This document shows, piece after piece, positions 51,630 to 59,879 of a stretch of 64,000 bases of DNA; position 1 is the stretch's first letter, and each line of letters begins with the position of its first letter. A program made the translations under genes and the position numbers. This DNA comes from Marinobacter bryozoorum. GTDB taxonomy: Bacteria; Pseudomonadota; Gammaproteobacteria; Pseudomonadales; Oleiphilaceae. Location of the stretch: NCBI RefSeq assembly GCF_023156245.1, contig NZ_JAKZAH010000003.1:1-64000 (forward strand), given 5' to 3'. The notes beneath the pieces were generated by a model that worked only from the letters and a program-made list of their open reading frames with translations, was not told the DNA's origin and searched no databases.

Positions 51630-52790
51630 ATGCCCGTACTATCCCTGGTTCGTGTTTTATCGACTTCACTGCTCGTCGGGGGGATGACCCTTGCCTCGGT
51701 TGCAGATGCCAGAACGCTTTCCTATGCGGTCGGTTACCCGCCCGGTAGTGACTCTGCCAAGGCGGCGCAGAACTACGCCGACCGGGTCGCGGAATTTTCT
51801 GACGGCGAGCTTTCGGTAAAGGTGTATCCGTTATCACTGCTTAATTTCGCTGAGACTTCGGCCGGTGTGCGGGATGGCATGGCTGATATCGGCTATCTCC
51901 TGAGTCCCTATTTCCCGGCAGAGTACCCCCACACCAACCTGCTCGCTGAAGCGGCCATGCAGTTGCAACTCTTTGGTGACGAAATCAAGGGCAAGGAGGG
52001 GCCGGCTTACATCGGCGCGCTGGCCGAATTTGTCTTCTTTAACTGTGAGGAGTGCCATAACGATTTCCAGGAACAGAACCAGGTCTTTACGGGCATTGCG
52101 TCAAGTTCCAACTACATGCTGAACTGCAGTGAGCCCGTTACCACTGTGGAAGATCTGGCAGGCAAGCGACTGCGGGCTGCGGGGTCTCAATGGTCCCGGT
52201 GGGCCCAGCAGTTTGGTGCCAGCCCCGTGACGCTCTCTGGCAACGAGGCCTATGAAGCACTGGAGCAGGGCGTGGTGGATTGTGTTGTTATTTCCGCCCC
52301 CGACCTCGAAAACCTGGGGATCATCGAAGCCACAACGGACATCACCACGGATGTGCCTGGCGGGGTCTTTGCCGGTGCCGAGATTACCAATACCAATCGC
52401 GATACCTGGCAAAGCCTGAATGACAAGCAGCGCACTGCCATGCTGCATGCAGGGGCCTACATCTCTGCTGAAATTCCCTGGGTCTACCATCAACGGGAGG
52501 AAGCTGTTCTGAAACGGGCGCAGGACGAGTTGGGGATTGAGATCCACACGGCGTCACCCGGACTGCAGGAAGCGACCCGGGAGTTTGTGCGGCAAGATAT
52601 GGATGCTATCGCTCTTTACTATGAGAAGACCTACGGCGTTGAAAATGGGGCCGAGTTGCTCGAGTCGTTCCGCCCGGTCCTTGAGAAGTGGGTTGGCCTG
52701 GTCAAAGATGTGGACTCTCAGGAAGAGCTGGGGGCGCTGTATTGGGACGAGGTGTTCTCGAAAGTAGACCCCAGCACCCACGGCATGTAA
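51630..52790 (+). CDS. orphan TRAP-type substrate-binding protein
   Basis: A 386-residue periplasmic binding protein of the DctP family with a signal peptide ending near VADA. The mature part starts RTLSYAVGYPPGSDSAK and contains LAGKRLRAAGSQWSRWA and a QGVVDCVVISAPDL segment. Two to three Cys (NCEECHN) are unusual for the family. No TRAP permease genes accompany it, so it either feeds a permease encoded elsewhere or serves in sensing. Ligand unknown. Confidence 0.87.
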   Translation: MPVLSLVRVLSTSLLVGGMTLASVADARTLSYAVGYPPGSDSAKAAQNYADRVAEFSDGELSVKVYPLSLLNFAETSAGVRDGMADIGYLLSPYFPAEYPHTNLLAEAAMQLQLFGDEIKGKEGPAYIGALAEFVFFNCEECHNDFQEQNQVFTGIASSSNYMLNCSEPVTTVEDLAGKRLRAAGSQWSRWAQQFGASPVTLSGNEAYEALEQGVVDCVVISAPDLENLGIIEATTDITTDVPGGVFAGAEITNTNRDTWQSLNDKQRTAMLHAGAYISAEIPWVYHQREEAVLKRAQDELGIEIHTASPGLQEATREFVRQDMDAIALYYEKTYGVENGAELLESFRPVLEKWVGLVKDVDSQEELGALYWDEVFSKVDPSTHGM

Positions 52791-52813
52791 CACCTGCTCC
52801 CAAGTTCACCTGG

Positions 52814-52838
52814 ATGACCCCGGCATCGCCGGGGTCAT
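52814..52838. terminator. bidirectional terminator
   Basis: ATGACCCCGGC and GCCGGGGTCAT form an 11-bp perfect stem with a 3-base loop between the convergent binding-protein and DUF192 genes, followed by TGTTT. Confidence 0.8.
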
Positions 52839-52848
52839 TGTTTCTGGT

Positions 52849-53397
52849 CTACCTTTCCCGGGCTGGTTTGCGGGCAGTTGATGCTGGCAGGCAGGGCGTA
52901 TTTTCCTCCAGGCTGGCAACCAGGTTGTCGCCGACGTCGACATGGTGTTTTTCAAAGAAACCTGCATTCATTTCAAGCACGTTCTGGTGAGGGACGCCTG
53001 GCTTCCAGGTGGGACAGTCACGGGCCCGTTCGGTATCGCAGGGTGTCATGGTATCCATGGCGACAATCACGCCGTCCTTATCCAGCCAGGCAATGTCCAG
53101 GGCAATGCGGGTGCGATACATCCAGAAGCCCGCAGAGCCTGGGCGCTGCGAGTCGTAGAAAAACAGCATGCCGCCATTTGCCGGCAGGATTGGCCTTTCC
53201 ATCAGACCCCAGCGCCGCTGCTCGTTCGTTGCTGCATGCTCGAGTGTCACCGGCACTGGGCCTTCGCTGGTCTCCAGGCAGCTCTCCCAGGCATCAAGCT
53301 GTTGAGGTGGCGCACTATGGACCAGCGTTGAACCGGTGACGAGCCAGAGCACCAGCAGCGCCCGGGGCCAGCGGACAAACCCGGTCAGGGGCTTCAT
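52849..53397 (-). CDS. DUF192 family exported protein
   Basis: A 182-residue protein with an N-terminal signal or anchor (about residues 10-30) and a DUF192 domain ([21 protein letters not shown] in two parts, [20 protein letters not shown]). Its function is unknown. The ATG at 53397 overlaps the ABC permease stop by 4 bases, so it is coupled to the exporter operon. Confidence 0.88.
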   Translation of the reverse strand: MKPLTGFVRWPRALLVLWLVTGSTLVHSAPPQQLDAWESCLETSEGPVPVTLEHAATNEQRRWGLMERPILPANGGMLFFYDSQRPGSAGFWMYRTRIALDIAWLDKDGVIVAMDTMTPCDTERARDCPTWKPGVPHQNVLEMNAGFFEKHHVDVGDNLVASLEENTPCLPASTARKPARER

Positions 53398-54155
53398 GGC
53401 TTGAGCCGGTAACCGGTGCGGAAGATCCATGCGATCAGCACCATGCACAGGGTCAGGAACACCATGATCATGCCGACACTGATGCCGATGTGGATATCGG
53501 AGACGCCGTAGAACGCCCAGCGGAAGCCGGAAATCAGGTACACCACCGGGTTGAACAGGGTGATGGTCTGCCAGATCTCCGGCAGCATATCGATGGAGTA
53601 GAAGGTACCCCCGAGGAAGACTAAGGGAGTCACGATCATAAGCGGCACGATCTGAAGCTTCTCAAAACCGTCCGCCCACACACCGATGATGAAACCGAAC
53701 AGGCTGAAGGTCACCGCCGTCAGCACCAGGAACGAGATCATCCAGAAGGGATGCAGCACGCTGTAATCCACGAACAGCCGGGCGGTGGCGAGGATAACCA
53801 GCCCCAGGATCACCGACTTGGTGGCCGCTGCACCGACATAGCCGATCACCACCTCGATGTAGGACACAGGTGCCGACAGCACTTCGTAGATGGTGCCCGA
53901 GAACCGGGGCATGTAAATGCCGAAACTGGCGTTGGAAATGCTCTGCATCAGCAGGGTCAGCATGATCAGGCCCGGGATGATGTAGGCGCCATAGCTGATG
54001 CCGTCAATATCGCCCATGCGGGAGCCAATGGCCGAGCCGAATACCACGAAGTACAGGGACGTGGAGATCACCGGCGAGGCGACGCTCTGCATCAGGGTCC
54101 GCCACATGCGGGCCATTTCAAACTTGTAGATGGCCAGGATGCCATACAGGTTCAT
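53394..54155 (-). CDS. ABC-2 type transporter permease
   Basis: A 253-residue membrane protein with six helices of the ABC-2 family ([21 protein letters not shown] and [17 protein letters not shown] mark conserved loops). It forms the channel of an exporter with the ATPase encoded 25 bases upstream. The substrate (drug, lipid or polysaccharide) cannot be told. Confidence 0.9.
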   Translation of the reverse strand: MNLYGILAIYKFEMARMWRTLMQSVASPVISTSLYFVVFGSAIGSRMGDIDGISYGAYIIPGLIMLTLLMQSISNASFGIYMPRFSGTIYEVLSAPVSYIEVVIGYVGAAATKSVILGLVILATARLFVDYSVLHPFWMISFLVLTAVTFSLFGFIIGVWADGFEKLQIVPLMIVTPLVFLGGTFYSIDMLPEIWQTITLFNPVVYLISGFRWAFYGVSDIHIGISVGMIMVFLTLCMVLIAWIFRTGYRLKP

Positions 54156-54180
54156 AGATTCTCTCCGGTTGTCGGGCGTA

Positions 54181-55104
54181 TCAGTCGTGATGAACCAGCC
54201 CTACGAAAATCTCTTCAAGGGAGCTCTCCCGGGTCTGCAGGTCCCGGTACTCCACACCCAGCTCTCCCAGTGTGCGCAGAAGCAGCGCCACACCGGCCTG
54301 TTCCTGCTGGCTGTCAAAGGTGTAGATCAGCTCATAGCCGTCATCTGAAAGCTCAATGGGCTGGTCTTTCAGTTCCGGCGGTAACTCGTCCATGGCCTGC
54401 TGAAGGTGCAGGCGCAGCTCCTTGCGGCCCAGCTTGGACATCAGGGTGGCCTTGTCTTCCACCAGGATCAGTTCGCCGTTGCGGATCACGCCGATGCGGT
54501 CCGCCATTTCCTCGGCTTCCTCGATGTAGTGGGTCGTGAGGATAATCGTAACGCCACTTTCCCTTAACTTGCGTACCATCTCCCACATATCCCGGCGCAG
54601 TTCCACATCGACACCGGCGGTGGGCTCGTCAAGGAACAGGATATCCGGCTCGTGGGAAAGGGCCTTGGCGATCATGACGCGTCGCTTCATGCCACCGGAA
54701 AGGGACATCACCCGGTTGTTGCGCTTGTCCCACAACGACAGGTCCCTCAGGACTTTTTCGATATGGGCAGGATTGGGCGGCTTGCCGAACAGCCCGCGAC
54801 TGAAGCTGACGGTGTTCCAGACCTTTTCAAAGGAGTCGGTATTCAGTTCCTGGGGTACCAGGCCAATGGCTTGCCGGGCGGCCCGGAATTCGCGGATGAT
54901 GTCGTGACCGGCAGCGGTCACCGTGCCACTGGAGGGATTCACGAGGCCACAGATGATACTGATCAGGGTGGTCTTGCCGGCGCCGTTGGGGCCAAGCAGG
55001 GCGAAGATCTCACCCTTCTGGATGTCCAGGTTGACGTTCTTGAGGGCCTGGAAGCCATCGCCGTAGGTCTTGCTGAGGTTCTGGACCGATATATCCGGTT
55101 GCAC
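54181..55104 (-). CDS. ABC-2 type transporter ATP-binding protein
   Basis: A 307-residue ATPase: Walker [16 protein letters not shown], signature [15 protein letters not shown], Walker [13 protein letters not shown] and switch His in [14 protein letters not shown]-terminal domain of about 80 residues follows, as in ABC-2 exporters of the YadG/DrrA type. The GTG at 55104 is preferred, with GGAG 8 bases before it; an in-frame upstream extension to 55239 is not family-like. Confidence 0.88.
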   Translation of the reverse strand: MQPDISVQNLSKTYGDGFQALKNVNLDIQKGEIFALLGPNGAGKTTLISIICGLVNPSSGTVTAAGHDIIREFRAARQAIGLVPQELNTDSFEKVWNTVSFSRGLFGKPPNPAHIEKVLRDLSLWDKRNNRVMSLSGGMKRRVMIAKALSHEPDILFLDEPTAGVDVELRRDMWEMVRKLRESGVTIILTTHYIEEAEEMADRIGVIRNGELILVEDKATLMSKLGRKELRLHLQQAMDELPPELKDQPIELSDDGYELIYTFDSQQEQAGVALLLRTLGELGVEYRDLQTRESSLEEIFVGLVHHD

Positions 55105-55274
55105 AGCGGGTTCTCCGTCAGCAGGTTTTGGAAAAGTCGGGCATTTTCGCATGTTATGAACAAACAAGGCACCCGTACCGGTGCGTATACGGACAAATGC
55201 TGCGCCGGATCTGTGGAGGCAGGCGATGCCCGCAGGCATAATGCTACCGTCCCGATCAAAGGCTGATTGATGAA

Positions 55275-55733
55275 ATGCCCATGATTCGAATTGTCCTGCC
55301 AGTACTGCTCATTGCCATTCTGGCGGTTTCTGCCTGGCAGCTTCCACGCTGGCTGGATGCGCCATCGCCTGTCAGTGAGAGCGCAGCTGATTCCAGCTGC
55401 AGGCCTCTGACCGAAAACTGCCAGTGGGACACCAATGGTGGCATGGCAACGATAACGCTGAGTCGGCTTTCCGGCGATGAGCTACAGCTGGATCTGACCC
55501 TTCCCGGCATAGAGACCAGGCCGCTGGTCATACTCACCGGGGAGAGGATGTATATGGGCGAATACCCCCTGGCACTGCAATCTACCGAACACCCGGGCAT
55601 TTACCGCACCAGCTTCGTGCCACCGTTCTGTACCACTGGTGACGAGATGGTGTGGCGGATTAACCTTCAGGTGGCCGGGCAGCCACTGGCCCTGCCTTTC
55701 CGGATACTGTTCAGCCCTTCTGAAGCTTCCTGA
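55275..55733 (+). CDS. small membrane-anchored protein of unknown function
   Basis: A 152-residue protein with an N-terminal hydrophobic helix (residues 5-22) and a periplasmic beta-rich domain with three Cys ([20 protein letters not shown]). I do not recognise the family. It lies between the ABC exporter and the selenium transporter on the opposite strand to both. Confidence 0.65.
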   Translation: MPMIRIVLPVLLIAILAVSAWQLPRWLDAPSPVSESAADSSCRPLTENCQWDTNGGMATITLSRLSGDELQLDLTLPGIETRPLVILTGERMYMGEYPLALQSTEHPGIYRTSFVPPFCTTGDEMVWRINLQVAGQPLALPFRILFSPSEAS

Positions 55734-55742
55734 AGTCCGGTA

Positions 55743-57230
55743 TCAGCACGTGGGCATGGTTTGCAGGGCCAGCCTTCGCCGGATACGTCGTGACAGTCCG
55801 TCGATACCAATATTCAGCAGGGCAGTAACCAGGATCAGGATCATGGCCTTGTCGAACTGGATATTCTGAATCGCGCTGTCCACATAGAAGCCCAGGGTAT
55901 AGATGCCCAGTATCCCCAGGATAGCGGTCTCCCGCATGATGATCTCCCAGCGATAGAACAGGAACGCCAGGAAGGATGGATACACCCTTGGCACCAGTTC
56001 GTAGCCGTAACGCATCAGGCCCCGCGGCGCATCTGGGCGCAGGTTGAAGGTACTGGACTGGCGTCCGATCAGGTGACCAATAATGCCGCCGTTGTGCAGT
56101 GCGAGCGCCACCACGGCTGGCAGCATCGACGGTCCCCAGAGCTGAAGAAGGATGTAGGCCAGGATGTACTCCGGGGTGGAGCGGGCAATCACCAGCAAAA
56201 CGTGTCCACCGGTCCGTGATACCCGGTTGCCGAAGTGGCGCGAGATCAGGGGAAATGCCAGCAAGGCAATGACACCGGTCGCCACCAGCGCCATTTGTGT
56301 GAGTAACAGCGTGTTCCAGATGCCGGGCAAGGCCTGGTTCACCACAAGGTCGCTCAGCCAGGGCCAGAAATCGTTGGATGAGCCCTCCCGCAACGGCGCC
56401 GGCACGATATCCTCGGTGAAAAAGCGTCGGACGTTGCCCCACATAATGGGCATACCGTCACCCAGGAAGAAGGGCGCAGCCACAATGTAGAAGGGCAGCA
56501 TGCGGGGTCGTACCCACAGCGGAATGGTGGCAATCAGCAGGTAGAACAGGATCAGAACTGCACCGGCTTCGGAATAATGCCCCTGCGAGAAAGCGGATTC
56601 AAGGTAGAAGCCGAGCGTCGGAAGGCCAACAAAGCCCAGGATGGCGCTGGAACGAAAACCGCATTCGAGCCGGTAGGAAGTGTAGGTGCGCAGCTGTTCC
56701 CAGCAGTCCGGAATGCGGGCATAGACAAAGGCTGACAGGGCACCGACCCCGGAGGGCAGGAGATTACGGGGTTCAGGGTCCGCCTCATCCAGTATTTCCG
56801 AATACACCTTGGCGAATATCCCGGCGTAGGGAATGGCGATAGCCAGCACCCCGGTGAGCGGGTGAAACCCGAAAAATTGCAGGAAGATCAGCGCCCAGAA
56901 CAATTCATGTATGGCGCGAATGAAGGCCGCGAAGGTACGTACCAGGCGGAACCGGTAGACCAGTGCCAGCAGGAAACCAGCGGCAGCACCCAGCGTCACC
57001 CCGACAAAGGCGAACGCCAGGGTGCGGAGCAGGGCGGTCGCCAGGCCAGCGCTGGAAAAGAAATCCGGAGTCATCACCCCCCAGAAGAATCGCATCAGGT
57101 CCTGCCAGGGGTTGGCCGTCGTGATGGCGATATCGGCCATGGCCAGGCAGACCAGTGCCAGGACCACGAAGAACAGGGTGGTTCGGGCGGTCCTTGACTG
57201 GCTGAGGGGAACGTTGGCCCAACCCTGCAT
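55743..57230 (-). CDS. double-length PhnE-type ABC permease of the selenium locus
   Basis: A 495-residue membrane protein made of two fused PhnE-like permease domains. The conserved loops are SSAILGFVGLPTLGFYLES (near residue 195) and ETAILGILGIYTLGFYVDS (near 440). PhnE homologs are usually about 260 residues and work as dimers, so this is a natural fusion. It overlaps the ATPase gene whether it starts at 57230 or 57251. It would move the ligand of the PhnD-like protein. Confidence 0.87.
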   Translation of the reverse strand: MQGWANVPLSQSRTARTTLFFVVLALVCLAMADIAITTANPWQDLMRFFWGVMTPDFFSSAGLATALLRTLAFAFVGVTLGAAAGFLLALVYRFRLVRTFAAFIRAIHELFWALIFLQFFGFHPLTGVLAIAIPYAGIFAKVYSEILDEADPEPRNLLPSGVGALSAFVYARIPDCWEQLRTYTSYRLECGFRSSAILGFVGLPTLGFYLESAFSQGHYSEAGAVLILFYLLIATIPLWVRPRMLPFYIVAAPFFLGDGMPIMWGNVRRFFTEDIVPAPLREGSSNDFWPWLSDLVVNQALPGIWNTLLLTQMALVATGVIALLAFPLISRHFGNRVSRTGGHVLLVIARSTPEYILAYILLQLWGPSMLPAVVALALHNGGIIGHLIGRQSSTFNLRPDAPRGLMRYGYELVPRVYPSFLAFLFYRWEIIMRETAILGILGIYTLGFYVDSAIQNIQFDKAMILILVTALLNIGIDGLSRRIRRRLALQTMPTC

Positions 57231-57243
57231 CACAGTGCGGCCT

Positions 57244-57900
57244 TCAATCATAGAGCGGACGGATGTCCGCCGCAGTAAGGGACTGGCTTGGCTCGTCCAG
57301 GGCGACTTGTCCCCCGTGGATACCCACAATGCGGGTACTGTAGGCCAGGGCCAGCTCAACATCGTGCAATGCCACCACCGAGGTCTGGAACCGATCCCTG
57401 AGCAATGCCATTACCTTGTGGGCCAGCGGGCCATCCAGGGCGGAGACCGGCTCGTCAGCCAGCAGCATGTCGGCATTGCGATAAAGGGCGCGGCCAATGG
57501 CGGCACGTTGGCGCTGGCCACCCGACAGTCTCGCGGCCGGGCTCCACAGCTTGTCGGGCATATCCAGCTCGTCCAGGATGGCGGTCACCGCTTCCCGGTC
57601 GGCTGTGAACGGCCGGATCAGTGTCGCCAGGTTGTAGAGGGCATTATGCTGCTCCAGCCTGGCCATAAACACGTTATGGAATACGGGCAGGGCGTTGACC
57701 AGCCCAAGCTCCTGGGGAACAAGGGCTGCGGCATCGCCTACCCGGTCATGGATCAGCCGGATCAGGGTGGACTTGCCGGCACCACTCTTGCCTACCAGGG
57801 CAATCTTGTCGCCGGGGGCGACCGTCAGCGACAGCGGGCCAAGAACCCGCTGTCCGCTGAAGTAGCCCGACAGTCCATCCAGTTCCAGCGGCGCCTTCAT
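57244..57900 (-). CDS. PhnC-type ABC ATP-binding protein of the selenium locus
   Basis: A 218-residue ATPase with Walker A LVGKSGAGKSTLIR, signature LSGGQRQRAAIGRAL and Walker B MLLADEPVSALD. It energises uptake with the PhnE- and PhnD-like proteins. It begins at the last base of the binding-protein gene. Confidence 0.9.
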   Translation of the reverse strand: MKAPLELDGLSGYFSGQRVLGPLSLTVAPGDKIALVGKSGAGKSTLIRLIHDRVGDAAALVPQELGLVNALPVFHNVFMARLEQHNALYNLATLIRPFTADREAVTAILDELDMPDKLWSPAARLSGGQRQRAAIGRALYRNADMLLADEPVSALDGPLAHKVMALLRDRFQTSVVALHDVELALAYSTRIVGIHGGQVALDEPSQSLTAADIRPLYD

Positions 57901-58766
57901 CAGTTCAACAGGCCCAATGCTTCGGCGGTCTCTTCGATCGGGGCGTAGTCCTCGTTGGTGGCCGGGATAAAGCCGGTGCGGGGGAATCGCTGGAGCAGTT
58001 CGGGGTCGTCCATGTCGAGTAACGCCTGGGTTACACGATCCTTGAAGCCTTCACCGAAGCGCTCATCGACGTCGCCACGAATTGTCCACTGGTAGTCCGG
58101 GTAATAAGGCGTCTTCCAGATCACCTGTACCTTGTCGGTATCAATAGAGCCGTCTTCCACACCGGACTCCCAGACTTTGTAGTTCACCGCGCCCAGTTGA
58201 TAGGTGCCGGCCTCTACCAGGCGTACGGTACGGGTATGGTTTCCACTGAAGCCAACCCGGGAGAAGACCTCGTCCGGCGCCTCGCCATAGGCCTCTCGCA
58301 GGAAAAACTCCGGCATCAGCCGGCCAGAGGTGGAGCCCTTGGAGCCGAAGGTAAAGGTCATACCTTCCAGAGCGTCAGAAAGGTCATCCATGGGTTCCAG
58401 GCCAGTGCTGGTGTTGGCAATCACGTAACTCTGGAACTCGGGGTCTTCCTCACCCTGGGCGATGGCCTCAGAGCCGGGAACCAGACGGCGAGCCTGTACA
58501 CCAGAAAGGCCGCCGAACCAGGCCAGCTGGACCTGGTTATTACGGAAAGCGGACACAGCAGCTGCGTAGGACTTCACCGGAATGTACTTCACGTCCACAT
58601 CCAGCTGTTCTTCGAGGTAGGACTCAACAGCACCAAAACGTTCGATCAGTTGTGTTTCATCCTGGTCGGGAATAGCGGTAAACACGAAAGTGTCTGCCGC
58701 TGCGGAAAAGGCATAGGTCTGCATGGCGGCGGCTATGGTAGCCAGGCCAAGAAGTTTTTTAAGCAT
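57900..58766 (-). CDS. PhnD-like substrate-binding protein, putative selenium oxyanion transporter
   Basis: A 288-residue periplasmic protein with a signal peptide (MLKKLLGLATIAAAMQTYAFS) and FVFTAIPDQDETQLIERFG at the mature N-terminus, as in the phosphonate/phosphite/selenate binding-protein family. Neighbours are SenB and SelD, and a subgroup annotated as putative selenate transporters shares this context. Phosphonate remains an alternative, but no phosphonate-degrading gene is near. The ATG at 58766 gives the signal peptide. Confidence 0.82.
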   Translation of the reverse strand: MLKKLLGLATIAAAMQTYAFSAAADTFVFTAIPDQDETQLIERFGAVESYLEEQLDVDVKYIPVKSYAAAVSAFRNNQVQLAWFGGLSGVQARRLVPGSEAIAQGEEDPEFQSYVIANTSTGLEPMDDLSDALEGMTFTFGSKGSTSGRLMPEFFLREAYGEAPDEVFSRVGFSGNHTRTVRLVEAGTYQLGAVNYKVWESGVEDGSIDTDKVQVIWKTPYYPDYQWTIRGDVDERFGEGFKDRVTQALLDMDDPELLQRFPRTGFIPATNEDYAPIEETAEALGLLN

Positions 58767-58892
58767 AAGAGTCGGTCCTTGAAGTGAGGGATTCGGGCGG
58801 TGGATGTACCGTCTGTAATGATACTCTACGATGAGCTGACTGGATTGGCCCACCGTAGAAAACATCAGACACATCTATATGGTAGCAACTGA

Positions 58893-59879
58893 ATGAACCT
58901 ACTGCTATTGACCCCTGCACCCCCGGGCTCACTTTCTGGTAACCGGGCGACGGCGGAACGCTGGGCCGGATTGTTTGAGAACCTGGGGCATCAGGTGACA
59001 GTAGGAACCAACCTGGAGACCCGGCAGGCGAATGAGGCGGATGTGCTGATCGCGCTGCACGCCTGGCGTAGCCGGGATGCTGTAAGCCGGTGGCGGGCGG
59101 AGCAGGGCAGGAAGCCCGTGATTGTTGCACTAACGGGAACGGACCTGTATCGGTTCCAGTACAGCCATCCGCAGCAGACCCTTGCGACCATGGCCGAGGC
59201 GGATGGGCTCATTGTGCTGCATCACCTGGCATGGCAGGTTGTGCCGGAAGCACTCCGGTCTCGCATAACCGTTGTGCTGCAGTCCGCTGCCACCCCGGAG
59301 CCCGCCGGCAGATTAACGACTGATAACGATCGTTTTGACCTTTGTGTCATTGGCCATCTCCGGGAGGAGAAAGCCCCTTTGCGAGCTGCCCTCGCTGCCC
59401 GTTTGCTGCCGCCTGAGTCACGGATTCACATACTGCAGGCCGGCAAGGCCCATGACCATGCCTGGGCCAAGGCTGCCGGGGAAGAAATGGCCAGCAACCC
59501 CCGGTACCAGTGGCTGGGCGAGATTCCGAGGGCACAGGCATCACAGCTGATGAGCCAGTGCCGGGCAATGGTCATCAGCTCTACCATGGAAGGCGGTGCC
59601 AATGTGGTTTCCGAGGCCTGCCGGGCGGGCCTGCCGGTGCTGGCCTCAGACATACCCGGCAATCTCGGCTTGCTGGGGGAGAACTACCCTGGTGTCTATC
59701 CGGTTGGCGATGAACAGGCCCTTGCAGGGCTTATGCTCAGGGCAGAGCGGGAGCCGGGTTGGCTCGATAACCTGCGCCGCATCGTTGACGGACTGGCGCT
59801 GGATTTTACACCGGAAAGGGAGCAGGCCTCCCTGGAGGAGGCCCTGACAAAGGCTGTAGCCCTTAATCCCGCAGGCTGA
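58893..59879 (+). CDS. senB: SenB-type selenosugar synthase (TIGR04348 glycosyltransferase)
   Basis: A 328-residue GT-B glycosyltransferase: LLLLTPAPPGSLSGNRATAERWA, ALTGTDLYRFQ, CVIGHLREEKAPLRA and SSTMEGGANVVSEACRAG with the sugar-nucleotide Glu pair. The TIGR04348 family includes SenB, which attaches selenium from selenophosphate to a UDP-sugar in selenoneine synthesis. It is divergent from the transporter genes (126 bases) and overlaps the end of the SelD fusion gene by 17 bases, convergently. Confidence 0.85.
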   Translation: MNLLLLTPAPPGSLSGNRATAERWAGLFENLGHQVTVGTNLETRQANEADVLIALHAWRSRDAVSRWRAEQGRKPVIVALTGTDLYRFQYSHPQQTLATMAEADGLIVLHHLAWQVVPEALRSRITVVLQSAATPEPAGRLTTDNDRFDLCVIGHLREEKAPLRAALAARLLPPESRIHILQAGKAHDHAWAKAAGEEMASNPRYQWLGEIPRAQASQLMSQCRAMVISSTMEGGANVVSEACRAGLPVLASDIPGNLGLLGENYPGVYPVGDEQALAGLMLRAEREPGWLDNLRRIVDGLALDFTPEREQASLEEALTKAVALNPAG

